Shown here in pieces: positions 25,823-35,188 of a DNA stretch of 64,000 nucleotides (positions are counted from its first letter, which is position 1; each line of letters opens with the position of its first letter). The notes under the pieces are model-generated. The model had not been told where the DNA came from and ran no database searches. It worked only from the letters and a program-made list of their open reading frames with translations. Source of the stretch: Vibrio mimicus CAIM 602. GTDB lineage: Bacteria > Pseudomonadota > Gammaproteobacteria > Enterobacterales > Vibrionaceae. The DNA lies in contig NZ_AOMO01000027.1 of assembly GCF_000338875.1 (NCBI RefSeq), forward strand, positions 62,001 through 126,000. Direction: 5' to 3'. The position numbers and the translations under genes are program-made.

Positions 25823-27385
25823 ATGCCAAGCCGAATGATCCCCCGAACCTTCACTCAACAATTAACGGTATTGCTCTGTGTTGCCTTTGTAGCAGGGGCT
25901 GCCGTGTGGTGGTGGTTCAGTGCCGATAAAATCCAACGTTTGATGACTCATCAGATTGCGCTGAGGGCTCAGGTACAAGCGGCGCAGTTGGCAACCTTTC
26001 CCGAGCTGATCGAGGCCGTCGCTGCACGTGATACTGAGCAGGTGAGTTATCTTGTAGAGTCATTACAAAGTGTCACTGATGCAGATTTCATCACCGTGAG
26101 TGATCAAGCGGGGATTCGCCTTGCGCACCCCATCGCCTCACGCATTGGTTTACCTGTGGTGGGGGATGATATTCGCCCGGCTTTAGAGGAAGGAAAAGCT
26201 TACCTTTCTTACAGTGTTGGTTCGATGGGACCATCGCTGCGTTACATCTCGCCAATTCGTGCAACAAATGGCGACATCATTGGAATGATCAAAGTAGGTT
26301 ACCTGCTGGATACGGTAGCGGTTTGGCAAAGTGAGAAATTGCAGCCGTTACTGATGGTGGGGGGCATAACTTTGCTGCTCGCCACGCTGATTTCCACCGC
26401 TTTTGCGCGGTTAGTACGTCGGCAAATGCAAGATCGCGAACCTTGGCAATTAGCCCAGTCACTAATGACTTACGAAGGCGTGATCCAAGCCACTCACGAG
26501 GGCTTGATTGCGATGAATCAACAAGGGGAAATCTACCTCATCAACGACTCAGCCAAGCAACTGATTGGGGCTGCGCCGCATCAACTTGGCCTCATTGCAC
26601 AGTGGTTGCAAGGGGTGACGACTCAGGCAAAAAGTGACAAGTACATTGACCAACTGGCGAGCTTAAATGGGCGTTCCTTAGTGGTGGGTTGCGTGCCGCT
26701 GTGGGGGAAAAACGGCTCTGCTGGGGCAGTGTACAGTTTACGGGCACACAGCGAATTACAAGCGCTGGCAGATCGGCTGCAACAAGTCGATCAATATGTT
26801 GAAAGTGTCAGAATTGCTCGCCATGAGTATCGTAATAAGCTGTCAACTTTAGCGGGACTGCTGCAGTTGCAGCATTATGATCAAGCACTGCAGTATGTTT
26901 TGCAGCAGAGTAACCTCAATCAAGTACAGATGGATGCTTTACGCCATCTTCATGCTTGGCCACAGCTTACGGCGATCTTAATGGGCAAATGGAGTAAAGC
27001 GCAGGAGTGGCATATTCCGCTGGATTACCGTGCGGTAGAAAGTGTGGCTTCGTTGTGCATCAGCGAAGAGTCTTTTTGTACCTTAGTGGGTAATTTAATC
27101 GATAACAGTTTAGATGCGGTGCGTGGACGAACGGAACCTTGGGTGCGGGTGTTTTTACACCAAAATGAGCACGAGCTTTGTTTACGAGTCAGCAATAATG
27201 GCCCCATGGTTACCCAAGCTTTAACCGAGTTATGCCGCCCAGGAGTGACAACCAAACAAGGCGAAGGTGAGCGTGGACTTGGATTGTATCTGGTGCAATC
27301 GCTGGTTAGTCGTGCTCAAGGGCACATAGAGCTGGATAGTGACGAGCACGAAACCACCTTCAGCATTTATCTACCTAAGGAGTGA
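25823..27385 (+). CDS. Sensor histidine kinase, CitA/DcuS type
   Basis: A sensor kinase of 520 residues. One membrane helix (about 12-31), a periplasmic PAS-type domain (about 35-170), a second helix (about 175-198), a cytoplasmic PAS (about 210-310), a histidine region with ARHEYRNKL and an ATPase domain with NLIDNSLDA and GLGLYLVQSL. This is the CitA/DpiB/DcuS layout, in which the outer PAS binds a small carboxylic acid. The ATG at 25823 sits eight bases after AAGGA; an ATG at 25814 is possible. The response-regulator gene follows at once, and a carboxylate transporter is divergent. Confidence 0.88.
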   Translation: MPSRMIPRTFTQQLTVLLCVAFVAGAAVWWWFSADKIQRLMTHQIALRAQVQAAQLATFPELIEAVAARDTEQVSYLVESLQSVTDADFITVSDQAGIRLAHPIASRIGLPVVGDDIRPALEEGKAYLSYSVGSMGPSLRYISPIRATNGDIIGMIKVGYLLDTVAVWQSEKLQPLLMVGGITLLLATLISTAFARLVRRQMQDREPWQLAQSLMTYEGVIQATHEGLIAMNQQGEIYLINDSAKQLIGAAPHQLGLIAQWLQGVTTQAKSDKYIDQLASLNGRSLVVGCVPLWGKNGSAGAVYSLRAHSELQALADRLQQVDQYVESVRIARHEYRNKLSTLAGLLQLQHYDQALQYVLQQSNLNQVQMDALRHLHAWPQLTAILMGKWSKAQEWHIPLDYRAVESVASLCISEESFCTLVGNLIDNSLDAVRGRTEPWVRVFLHQNEHELCLRVSNNGPMVTQALTELCRPGVTTKQGEGERGLGLYLVQSLVSRAQGHIELDSDEHETTFSIYLPKE

Positions 27386-27387
27386 AT

Positions 27388-28065
27388 ATGCTCAGTGTGA
27401 TCATCGTAGAAGATGACCCTCAGATTGGCGGATTACATGCACAGTTTGTACAACAAGATGGGCGGTTTAAGGTGCTTGCTATTGTCTCCACCTTGGCGGA
27501 TGCACAGAAAATGATTGAATGGGCGAAGCCGGATTTGGTTTTAGTGGATAACTATTTGCCGGACGGTTTAGGCATCGATCTGGTGAGAGCATTGATTGAT
27601 GTCCAACCGAGACCGGAATGTGTTTTAGTGACGGCGGCTTGTGATGTTGAAACCGCCCAGCAAGCGTATCGCTTCGGTGCATTTGATTATTTAGTGAAAC
27701 CCGTAGATTACCGACGATTGGCCGAAAGTTTGCAGCGCTTTTATCGCCTACATCACCCCGAGCCACTACCTAAAGCGGTTAGGCAGCAGGATTTGGATGA
27801 GCTGTTTCATCCACAACGAGGCAAAGCCAGTTCAGCGATTGATGATTTTACGTTAGAGCAGATGTTGGAGCATTTTTCCCATGCTCATGTTGAGCATACA
27901 GCGGATTCGATGGCTTTGAGGCTTGGGATCAGTAAAAGCACGGCACGGCGTTACTTAGATAGCGCAGTCGATGCTGGTGAAATCATTGCTTACCTTGAAC
28001 ATGGTAAAGTGGGGCGGCCAACCCGAGTGTATCGCCGCCCCCGTTTAGATGAAATCACCCGTTAA
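27388..28065 (+). CDS. Response regulator, CitB/DpiA/DcuR type
   Basis: A 225-residue regulator: a receiver domain (about 1-120) with phospho-acceptor Asp in LVLVDNYLPDG and the conserved Lys in YLVKPVDYR, then a C-terminal helix-turn-helix (about 160-222; DSMALRLGISKSTARRYLD). The ATG at 27388 follows AAGGAG inside the end of the kinase gene. It pairs with the kinase and is likely to act on the divergent DASS gene. Its last bases overlap the end of the convergent nhaD gene by four bases, leaving no room for a terminator between them. Confidence 0.88.
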   Translation: MLSVIIVEDDPQIGGLHAQFVQQDGRFKVLAIVSTLADAQKMIEWAKPDLVLVDNYLPDGLGIDLVRALIDVQPRPECVLVTAACDVETAQQAYRFGAFDYLVKPVDYRRLAESLQRFYRLHHPEPLPKAVRQQDLDELFHPQRGKASSAIDDFTLEQMLEHFSHAHVEHTADSMALRLGISKSTARRYLDSAVDAGEIIAYLEHGKVGRPTRVYRRPRLDEITR

Positions 28066-29495
28066 GTGAATAAATGGCTGTTGATCAGCAGGTGCAACAC
28101 AATGCTGACCACATACCCAAGCAAGATCACGGGTGTCCATTTCAAATGGCTTAGGAAGGTGTATTTGCCGTGAGCGGCTCCCATCAGTGCAACGCCAGCA
28201 GCAGAGCCAATCGAAAGTAAGCTACCGCCCACACCCGCAGTGAGTGTTACTAATAGCCAGTTGCCGACAGACATCTCGGGCTGCATGGATAAAACGGCAA
28301 ACATCACGGGAATGTTATCGACTACCGAAGACAGTAACCCAACCAACACGTTGGCCCAGATAGGGTTCCATTCGGTATAGATGATTTCTGATACCAAGCC
28401 CAGATAGCCAAGCAAGCTCAAACCGCCGACACACATCACCACGCCGTAGAAAAACAGCAAGGTATCCCATTCGGCGTGGGAAATACTCCTGAACACATCA
28501 AACGGAACGACCGAACCGATGCGCTTGAGTGCCGCCTCATCTTTTTTGGCCATCGCGATCGCTGTTTTCTTGGCTAGTGAACTGGCCAAGGTTTTGCGTA
28601 GGAAGTAGCCAAAAAACTGCAAGTAGGCGAGCCCCATCATCATGCCGATCACCGGTGGGAAGTGGAACAAGGCATGGAAGCTGACTGCCGAAATAATGGT
28701 GAATATAAACAGCAATACAATACGTTTTGCTCCGCGTTTGAGTTCCACTTCTTCTTGTAAGCTGGTGGGGGTTTGGTTGGGAATAAACAGCGACATGATA
28801 AACGCGGGAACCAGATAGTTCGCCAATGAAGGGATAAACAGGTCCATAAACTCAAGGAAACTGACATGTCCTGCCTGCCAAACCATTAATGTGGTGATGT
28901 CACCAAACGGGCTGAATGCACCACCCGCATTAGCAGCAATGACGATATTGATACAGGCTAAGCTGACGAAACGCTGGTTATCTCCACCGACTTTCAATAC
29001 CACCGCACACATCAATAAAGCCGTGGTTAGGTTGTCGGCAATCGGTGAAATAAAGAAGGCGAGCCAGCCTGTGATCCAAAACAGAGTGTGAAAATTGAAG
29101 CCTTTGTTAATCATCCACGCTTTGAGCGCATCAAATAAACGCCGCTCTTCCATCGCACTGATGTACGTCATCGCCACTAATAAGAACAGTAACAATTCGG
29201 CGTACTCGAGTAAGTTATGTTCCAGTGCCTGCCGAGCAATTTCTGTCGAGCCGGTTTGCTGATAAACGTAACCTATCATCGCCCAAATCACCCCTGCGGC
29301 AAGCAAAACGGGTTTGGACTTACGTAGTTGGAGATACTCTTCAAGCATCACCAAGGTATAGGCGATCGCAAAAATGATCAGCGCGGCATAGCCAATATTG
29401 GAGTGGGTCAAATCTAAAAGCTGTTCGGTTGATGTTGAAGCTAAACTGAGTGGCGAAAAAAGAAAAAGACTAAGTAGCGCTATCCGACCCGTCAT
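28062..29495 (-). CDS. nhaD: Na+/H+ antiporter NhaD
   Basis: A 477-residue inner-membrane antiporter, the length reported for V. cholerae NhaD. It has a signal-like first helix (MTGRIALLSLFLFSPLSLAS) and a dozen further membrane helices, with conserved acidic residues in the membrane such as SPIADNLTTALL and SSVVDNIPVMFA. It would exchange Na+ or Li+ for protons at alkaline pH. The ATG at 29495 follows AAAAGGAG; a longer frame to 29588 has no such site. It overlaps citB-like by four bases at the 3' end and is divergent from the yjiH-like gene across a CRP-like site. Confidence 0.93.
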   Translation of the reverse strand: MTGRIALLSLFLFSPLSLASTSTEQLLDLTHSNIGYAALIIFAIAYTLVMLEEYLQLRKSKPVLLAAGVIWAMIGYVYQQTGSTEIARQALEHNLLEYAELLLFLLVAMTYISAMEERRLFDALKAWMINKGFNFHTLFWITGWLAFFISPIADNLTTALLMCAVVLKVGGDNQRFVSLACINIVIAANAGGAFSPFGDITTLMVWQAGHVSFLEFMDLFIPSLANYLVPAFIMSLFIPNQTPTSLQEEVELKRGAKRIVLLFIFTIISAVSFHALFHFPPVIGMMMGLAYLQFFGYFLRKTLASSLAKKTAIAMAKKDEAALKRIGSVVPFDVFRSISHAEWDTLLFFYGVVMCVGGLSLLGYLGLVSEIIYTEWNPIWANVLVGLLSSVVDNIPVMFAVLSMQPEMSVGNWLLVTLTAGVGGSLLSIGSAAGVALMGAAHGKYTFLSHLKWTPVILLGYVVSIVLHLLINSHLFT

Positions 29496-29887
29496 AACAA
29501 AGCTCCTTTTGATACCCACTTTTTTGAAGCTGATGCTTCCAATTTTTGGGTGGTGATGGGGGAAAGTTCTTGAAAAGATTACCTCCATGCTGAATCTGAA
29601 GTTGTGACCTAGCTTCGAAATGGTTGTTTATTAATCACATCTTCTGTGAATGTGATACTTATCACGCTACAAAATTGTTGTGTTCAATTGACAGGGTGAA
29701 GCGGTTTTTAGGTGTTTCTTCGCGATATGAATTAATCAACTATGCTTTTCATGCGCCATTTCACAAAATAATATTTTATTTTTCATCGTGAGATTAGTTT
29801 CATCCTCTCATTGACTTCGATCATCACCTCTAGCACGAAATAAGTTCACCATCGCCTCAACCTGTTTCCAATTTCATAGAGGTAATT
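29496..29887. promoter_or_regulatory. Divergent control region, nhaD / yjiH-like, 392 bp
   Basis: Non-coding gap between two divergent starts. It holds the CRP-like site at 29652-29667 and AT-rich stretches expected of promoters. I could not assign -35 and -10 boxes with confidence and see no RNA gene. Confidence 0.5.
29652..29667. promoter_or_regulatory. CRP-like site
   Basis: TGTGA-TACTTA-TCACG: one full half-site, six-base spacer, and four of five matches in the other half. It lies between nhaD and the yjiH-like gene and could serve either. Confidence 0.55.
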
Positions 29888-30617
29888 ATGAGTCAACCGA
29901 CAACGCTGGAGCGAAAAGTGACTTGGGGGGTGCTATGTCGCGTTAGCATTCGCCGTGGTCTTTTTCTCTGGTTTACTACAGTCTAACCAATGGTATGGGG
30001 TGTTTGATTTCACCACCCTAAACGGTGCCTTTGGTAAGGTCGCTTACAATGTGAGCGAAACCGCGGATGGTCTGCAAGTGGCGACCACTTCTTTACGCGG
30101 CCAAGGTGGTAGCGGTGCGCGTGATGGTTTTTTGTTTGCTCTTACTCTGATCCCAACCGTGATGTTTGCACTGGGGATGATCAATGTGCTTGAGCACTAT
30201 GGTGCGCTTGATGCTGCACGTAAACTTTTGACCCCGTTACTGCGTCCTATCATGGGTATTCCGGGTAACACAGGTTTGGCGTTGATTGCTTCTTTGCAAA
30301 GTACGGATGCCGGCGCGGCGATGACTCGTCAGCTCAAAGACGAAGGGCACATGACAAAGCGTGAAGCTGACGTCTTCACCATGTTCCAATTCTCAGCGGG
30401 GGCGACCATCGTAAACTTTTTCTCTTCTGGCGCGGTGCTGTTTACCCTCACATTGGCCGATGGCTCTTCCGCAGTGACGTCTTCTATCGGCCTTGCGGTC
30501 GCGGTGATGTTTATCTTCAAAATCGTGGGTGCCAACCTTTTCCGCATCTACTTGAACCTGACCGAAGGTAAAGAATCATCGAACCCAGAAGCACAACAAG
30601 AGGAAGCGGCAAAATGA
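29888..30617 (+). pseudogene. yjiH: YjiH/SpmA-like nucleoside-gate membrane protein, one-base frameshift
   Basis: An ATG at 29888 behind GAGGTAATT opens MSQPTTLERKVTWG, but a run of six G (29925-29930) puts the rest out of frame; with five G it continues CYVALAFAVVFFSGLLQ and on to 30617. The intact protein would have 242 residues (E. coli YjiH 227) with several membrane helices and a nucleoside-recognition (Gate) fold, similar to spore-maturation protein A. Its stop overlaps the start of the next gene by four bases (ATGA), so the pair is a unit, like E. coli yjiH-yjiG. Substrate unknown. The lesion here is a gain of one G, unlike most others. Confidence 0.75.
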
Positions 30618-31081
30618 GTGAAGTAAAAGCGAAAAAGCCAATGGTGACCGATATCTTCGTCGAAGGTGCGAAGAAAGGTTGGGTGATTGCCACGACTTCA
30701 ACCGTACCGAATGTGTTGATGGCGTTTGTGATCATCAAAGCACTGCAAATTACGGGTGCTTTGGAGCTGATGGGTACAGTATTTTCACCTGTGATGGCGA
30801 TTTTTGGATTGCCGGGTGAAGCGGCAGCGGTACTGATCGGTGCGTGGATGTCGATGGGTGGCGCAGTGGGTGTGGTGATCACGCTGTTCGACCAAGGTAT
30901 TTTGAACGGTACACACATTGCGATTTTGGCTCCTGCGATCTATTTGATGGGTTCACAAGTGCAGTACATCGGCCGAATCCTTGGCCCAATTGGTACTGAA
31001 GGCCGTTACATCCCAGTGATGATTGGTATCTCAGTATTGAATGCCTTTGGTGCTATGTGGGTGATGAACCTGTTTCTATAA
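30614..31081 (+). CDS. yjiG: YjiG/SpmB-like membrane protein
   Basis: A 155-residue membrane protein with the second nucleoside-recognition (Gate) motif, close in size to E. coli YjiG (153). Recognisable segments are VPNVLMAFVIIKALQITGALE and PGEAAAVLIGAWMSMGGAVG. It is coupled by a four-base overlap to the yjiH-like gene and the two probably form one transporter or channel. A dispersed repeat and a terminator follow. Function is not established for the family. Confidence 0.8.
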   Translation: MSEVKAKKPMVTDIFVEGAKKGWVIATTSTVPNVLMAFVIIKALQITGALELMGTVFSPVMAIFGLPGEAAAVLIGAWMSMGGAVGVVITLFDQGILNGTHIAILAPAIYLMGSQVQYIGRILGPIGTEGRYIPVMIGISVLNAFGAMWVMNLFL

Positions 31082-31095
31082 TCGATCCTTTTCTT

Positions 31096-31128
31096 ACTTG
31101 AAGCTGCAACACTAAGTAGTTTGGGTAT
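31096..31128 (+). repeat. Dispersed intergenic repeat, copy 4
   Basis: Reads ACTTGAAGCTGCAACACT followed by AAGTAGTTTGGGTAT, the most complete copy in the window. It starts 15 bases after the yjiG-like stop. Confidence 0.65.
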
Positions 31129-31149
31129 AAATATTATCGCTAAAAATAG

Positions 31150-31180
31150 AAAAGGCCTCGCATTGTGAGAGGCCTTTTTA
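31150..31180. terminator. Terminator between the yjiG-like gene and the symporter
   Basis: AAAAGGCCTC (31150-31159) pairs with GAGGCCTTTT (31169-31178), flanked by A and T runs, serving both convergent genes. Confidence 0.85.
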
Positions 31181-31209
31181 CTATGTGACATCAAAAGAAG
31201 TTGATGAGC

Positions 31210-32511
31210 TTACAGAGCTTGCGATAAGTGTACCGCTTCTTCTTTTTCACCGGCTTTCGGATCGGCAAAACGTGTTGCATCAAAAGCGTTTTCTGATTTC
31301 GCGACGATGCATGACACACACGCATCACCCGTGATATTGACCGCCGTGCGGATCATATCCAATAAACGATCGACACCCATAATCAGCGCAATGCCTTCCA
31401 CTGGCAGGCCTACTTGGTTGAGTACCATCGCCAGCATGACTAAGCCCACCCCCGGAACCCCGGCAGTACCCACTGAAGCCAGTGTGGCTGTTAGGATCAC
31501 CATTAGGTAATCGGTCATAGTGAGATCAATATTAAAAGCTTGTGCGATAAACGCGGTCGCTACACCTTGCATGATGGCAGTGCCATCCATGTTCACGGTT
31601 GCGCCCAGCGGCACAGTGAAAGAGGCAACTTTGTTATCCACACCTAGGCGGTTTTTCACCGTTTCCATCGTCACTGGAATCGTGGCGTTGGATGACGCGG
31701 TCGAAAACGCAAACATGATGGCATCCTCCATTTTACGGAAGAACACCAGTGGGTTTAGGCCAGCAAAGGTTTTCAGCATCAAACCATAGGTGATAAAGGC
31801 ATGCAGCAACAAAGTACCTGCCAGCACGACAAAGTATTCTGCCAAATTCAAAATCGCGCCAAGGCCAAGCCCTGTGAACAGTTTCGCCATCAGGAAAAAT
31901 ACGCCGTATGGGGCTAAGTTCATCAACATCGCGACCAGCTTCATGATCACTTCGTTAAGATCGCTGAATACCTGAGCAATCCGTTCACCCGGTTTTCCAG
32001 CGGCACTGATGGCAACGCCAAACAACACAGCAAAGATAATGATCTGCAAGGTATTGCCTTGCGCCATCGCACTGATTGGGTTAGTCGGGAACATATCCAC
32101 GATCACTTTGCCCAGTGAAGGTGCTTCAGCAGAGGTAAAGTTGCTGGCGGCAGTTAAATCTGCGCCTGCGCCCGGTTTAAACAGGCTACCCATGGTGAGG
32201 GCGAGGGTAATGGCAATGGCCGTTGTGGCGAGATAAAAACCTAAGGTTTTACTGCCCATTCGTCCAAGTGTTGAGAGATCTTTCAGTGAACTGGTACCAC
32301 ACACCAGTGAAACAAACACCAGCGGCACTACCAACATTTTCAAGCTGGCGATAAATATCTTTCCGCCAACGTCAAACAATCCATTAACGATATATGCGTC
32401 TACAAATCCATTTCCTGCAAACAGGGCGCGAATCGCAAATCCAGTCAAAATACCGGCTACCATACCAAGGATGACCTTAGCGGTTAGCGATAACGGTTTT
32501 TTGGTATTCAT
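31210..32511 (-). CDS. Dicarboxylate/amino acid:cation symporter (DAACS family)
   Basis: A 433-residue carrier of the GltP/DctA group with about eight helices and two re-entrant loops. The family motifs are SSNATIP (serine-rich hairpin 1), NMDGTA, GVPGVG (hairpin 2) and DRLLDMIRTAVNITGDA (substrate and cation site). The last motif is nearer the glutamate/aspartate carriers than DctA, so an amino acid may be the substrate. The ATG at 32511 follows AAGGAG. A CRP-like site about 110 bp upstream suggests cAMP control, as for dctA. Confidence 0.88.
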   Translation of the reverse strand: MNTKKPLSLTAKVILGMVAGILTGFAIRALFAGNGFVDAYIVNGLFDVGGKIFIASLKMLVVPLVFVSLVCGTSSLKDLSTLGRMGSKTLGFYLATTAIAITLALTMGSLFKPGAGADLTAASNFTSAEAPSLGKVIVDMFPTNPISAMAQGNTLQIIIFAVLFGVAISAAGKPGERIAQVFSDLNEVIMKLVAMLMNLAPYGVFFLMAKLFTGLGLGAILNLAEYFVVLAGTLLLHAFITYGLMLKTFAGLNPLVFFRKMEDAIMFAFSTASSNATIPVTMETVKNRLGVDNKVASFTVPLGATVNMDGTAIMQGVATAFIAQAFNIDLTMTDYLMVILTATLASVGTAGVPGVGLVMLAMVLNQVGLPVEGIALIMGVDRLLDMIRTAVNITGDACVSCIVAKSENAFDATRFADPKAGEKEEAVHLSQAL

Positions 32512-32619
32512 CCAGAACACTCCTTATAGTTATTCGCTTTGACATCATTCCAAAGCGAGCGGGAGGTTAGCAGGCGTGTTCTGAAATCCGAAAACAAAAT
32601 GCAAAATTCACCATTTCAT

Positions 32620-32635
32620 TGTGATCTTCATCACT
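32620..32635. promoter_or_regulatory. CRP-like site upstream of the symporter gene
   Basis: TGTGA-TCTTCA-TCACT: five of five and four of five half-site matches with a six-base spacer, about 110 bp before the start at 32511. Confidence 0.55.
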
Positions 32636-32775
32636 TAAATGACTCAAAAATGTCGCATTTGTTAACAAGTTTTTAGCTTTAAATTTTGCCTTTGATATCA
32701 ATTACAACATATAACTTTGCATATGCAACAAAAATAGCGATTCTTACTGTATGAAAATGGTCTATGGATTTGGTT

Positions 32776-33669
32776 TCACTGCGTTGGCGAAAATCCTGAA
32801 GGCAGAATTCGACGTAATGAGAACCCAGTGACCAACATAGTTCCCGTCAACACCAATACTGTGCCGATTAAGGTATTCAGACCAACGGGCTCATCCAAAA
32901 TCCAATATCCCCAAAGAATGCCAAACACAGGGATCAAGAAGGTGACAGAAAGCGTAGAAGCCGCCCCGATCTCTTTGACTAAACGGAAATAAATTAAATA
33001 AGCCAACCCAGTACAAATGACACCAAGAGCAATAACGGCACTCCATTCTATGCTGGAAGGCCATTGGCGTAATGGAACAAACAACATAAGTGGAGCAACC
33101 CATATGCACGCCGCCCACATGCTGCCGTGGGCATTCTCAAATGCACTGACTTGTGGAGCTTGCTTAGTGTAATTGGTGGCTAAGCCGTAGCTTCCTGCCG
33201 CCAAGGCCGCACAAATAATTGGCAGTGAAGCCTCTGGGCCGATGGCTGCGACATCCCATCCAACAATCACTGCAACACCTGTTACTCCCAGTAAAAGCCC
33301 AGCGAGTGCTTTGCGAGTGAGTGGCGTGCCATGCCAGAAAAAACCGATCACGGCTCCCCAGATGGGCGCGGTTGAGTTCAGTATGGAAAGCGTCGATACA
33401 TTGAGAGTTAAGGCGGCGTAAGCGAAAAGGAGAAAAGGAACGGCTGTATTGATTAATCCCAAGATCAAGAAATGACGCCAATGCCGGCGAATCAGAAGGG
33501 ATTTTTTCAGTAATTGAGCAATGAGTAAAAGACTTAAGGCCGCAAATGCAACGCGAGCCTCAATCAAATAGGCAGGGCCAAAACTGTGCGCGGCTATTCG
33601 CATAAACAGAAAGGAGCCACCCCAAATAGCAGCCAAACATAAAAGTTGCAGTAGATGCACCAGCGACAT
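32776..33669 (-). CDS. EamA/DMT-superfamily transporter
   Basis: A 297-residue membrane protein with ten predicted helices in two EamA repeats (about 5-140 and 150-285). Typical pieces are LAAIWGGSFLFMRIA at the start and a second half ending LIGTVLVLTGTMLVTG. Such proteins usually export amino acids, metabolites or drugs. The start MSLVHLLQL is followed directly by the first helix. No neighbour points to the substrate. Confidence 0.85.
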   Translation of the reverse strand: MSLVHLLQLLCLAAIWGGSFLFMRIAAHSFGPAYLIEARVAFAALSLLLIAQLLKKSLLIRRHWRHFLILGLINTAVPFLLFAYAALTLNVSTLSILNSTAPIWGAVIGFFWHGTPLTRKALAGLLLGVTGVAVIVGWDVAAIGPEASLPIICAALAAGSYGLATNYTKQAPQVSAFENAHGSMWAACIWVAPLMLFVPLRQWPSSIEWSAVIALGVICTGLAYLIYFRLVKEIGAASTLSVTFLIPVFGILWGYWILDEPVGLNTLIGTVLVLTGTMLVTGFSLRRILPSGFSPTQ

Positions 33670-33760
33670 AAGTATCCCTTCTTCTTATCCAGAGCGCTTA
33701 ATCTCAACCACAAAGAGAAATTATGCAATCGAGAAATTGATTAGAGTTCCGGAAATGGCC

Positions 33761-33880
33761 ATGAGTCTAATGGTGAAAATTGTTCAGTCGCGTCTGTCAC
33801 GTGTTCAAAGCTGGGGCACAGTGTCGTTAATTCAACAAGAAAATGAGAGGCGCGCCACTATTGGGCTCGTTTATCAGTAA
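33761..33880 (+). CDS. Possible small ORF of 39 codons
   Basis: An ATG at 33761 (also 33755, two codons earlier) starts MSLMVKIVQSRLSRVQSWG and ends with TAA at 33880. A GGAA sequence lies close to the first ATG. The stop overlaps the binding site of the next micro-ORF. It has no recognised family and may be chance. Confidence 0.25.
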   Translation: MSLMVKIVQSRLSRVQSWGTVSLIQQENERRATIGLVYQ

Positions 33881-33892
33881 GGAATTTTTACT

Positions 33893-33955
33893 ATGCGAAA
33901 TAAGTCACGGTTTGATCGTCCATTTATTCATAGATTAATTTTTTTGCTGCTCTAA
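33893..33955 (+). CDS. Possible 20-residue peptide before the ElyC-like gene
   Basis: ATG at 33893 behind AAGGAATTTTTACT, reading MRNKSRFDRPFIHRLIFLLL and stop at 33955. The peptide is basic then hydrophobic, like a tiny membrane protein. It ends 16 bases before the ATG of the ElyC-like gene and could be a leader peptide. The evidence is only the binding site and the spacing. Confidence 0.3.
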   Translation: MRNKSRFDRPFIHRLIFLLL

Positions 33956-33971
33956 ATAAGGAACTATCATA

Positions 33972-35062
33972 ATGAAAAAAACACTCCTCACCCTTGCCAT
34001 CAGTGGTGTTATGGCATTAAGCTGCCTTACTCGGTCGTTGCGAAAGAGAATGCGGCTAAGCCTAGCGTTGAATACAGCCAGTTTGTTACTCAACGCCAAG
34101 TTGTGGATCAACTTCTGGAAGATGCATTAACCGCATTTAAGTCTCCAGCACGAGTTTCACATGCTGGGTTTACGGCCAAAATGCCTAGCAATATGGAAAT
34201 TGTTACTCAGCGCCTGCTCGAGGCTTATCAACTGGAGCCTTATCGAACCGATTTGTTAATTTCCGCTGCGAATGCACAGATCTACAACAAGAATGTTGAC
34301 CAAGCGATTGAGCTGTTTAACCAAGCACTCAGTGTTGCTCCTGATGACGTTGATGTGCATACCTATTTAGCGGTGTGGCAAAAATTTAAAGGGAATGATG
34401 CGGCTTACCAGAAACACTTTAAAGCAGTGAAGTCCTTAAATGCTGGTCGAGCTGTGGATCTGCAACGTATTCTTGAAACGGTAGATCGCATTGTGGCAAC
34501 ACCTTTGAAAGCCGAAGCAACCCAAAAATTAGGGCAAGATGGAGCGATTGTGACATTGGGCTACGCGCTGAATCCTGATGGCTCAATGCACGAAATTTTG
34601 GTTAAGCGTTTAGAAACCACTCTTGCGATGGCAAAAGCTAACCCAGAAGCCATGATTATTTTGACCGGTGGTGTGCCGCAAAATCATAAAACCGAAGGGA
34701 AATTGATGGCGGATTGGCTGATTGAACGTGGTGTTAGCGCAACACGTATTATTGAAGAAAACTACGCTACCAGCACGGTCGATAACGCGTTATTTAGCAG
34801 TTACGCTTTGGCTCGCCATGGTATCAAGCACGCGACCATCATTAGTTCGGCAAGTCATGTTCGCCGTGGACAAACTTTATTTGAAGTGGCGAGCTGGCAA
34901 ACTGGCCCGAAAGGCATCACATTCGATACGGTTTCGTATCCTGACAAGCCACTAAATGAACTTGAAAAAGCATCCAGCGGTGAGTTGTTAGGCATCTACC
35001 GTGACGCGCTGCGTACTTACGGTATGTGGAGCTACCGCTCTTACCCATTAGAATCTCGCTAG
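33972..35062 (+). pseudogene. ElyC/SanA/YdcF-type (DUF218) envelope protein with TPR-like region, frameshifted
   Basis: The gene starts at 33972 with a signal peptide (MKKTLLTLAISGVMAL), then loses frame at about 34021-34025; a one-base addition restores LPYSVVAKENAAKPSVEYSQ and the rest, giving about 363 residues. After the signal comes a short helical TPR-like region (about 65-135) and then a DUF218 domain (about 165-340) with ILTGGVPQNHKTEGK and TVDNALFSSYALARH. DUF218 proteins such as SanA, ElyC and YdcF act in or near the envelope. As given the signal peptide is separated from the body. A terminator follows. Confidence 0.75.
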
Positions 35063-35083
35063 TTTTGCTAATGAGATAAATCT

Positions 35084-35112
35084 GAGGCCGCGCTAAGCGG
35101 CCTCTTTGTTTG
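35084..35112 (+). terminator. Terminator after the ElyC-like gene
   Basis: GAGGCCGC (35084-35091) pairs with GCGGCCTC (35097-35104) and is followed by TTTGTTTG. Confidence 0.82.
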
Positions 35113-35188
35113 TGTAGCGTTTTGTTGGTTGAATTCCAAGGGTATTTGCTTTTCAATACCGAGGTGAATTGCATAAGGAATCTTTCTC

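Larger units (their letters stand above)
33670..33971. other. Spacer with two possible micro-ORFs, 302 bp
   Basis: The gap between the EamA gene and the ElyC-like gene. The right two thirds hold the two short frames listed separately, each with a binding-site-like sequence. Otherwise no feature was recognised. Confidence 0.45.
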
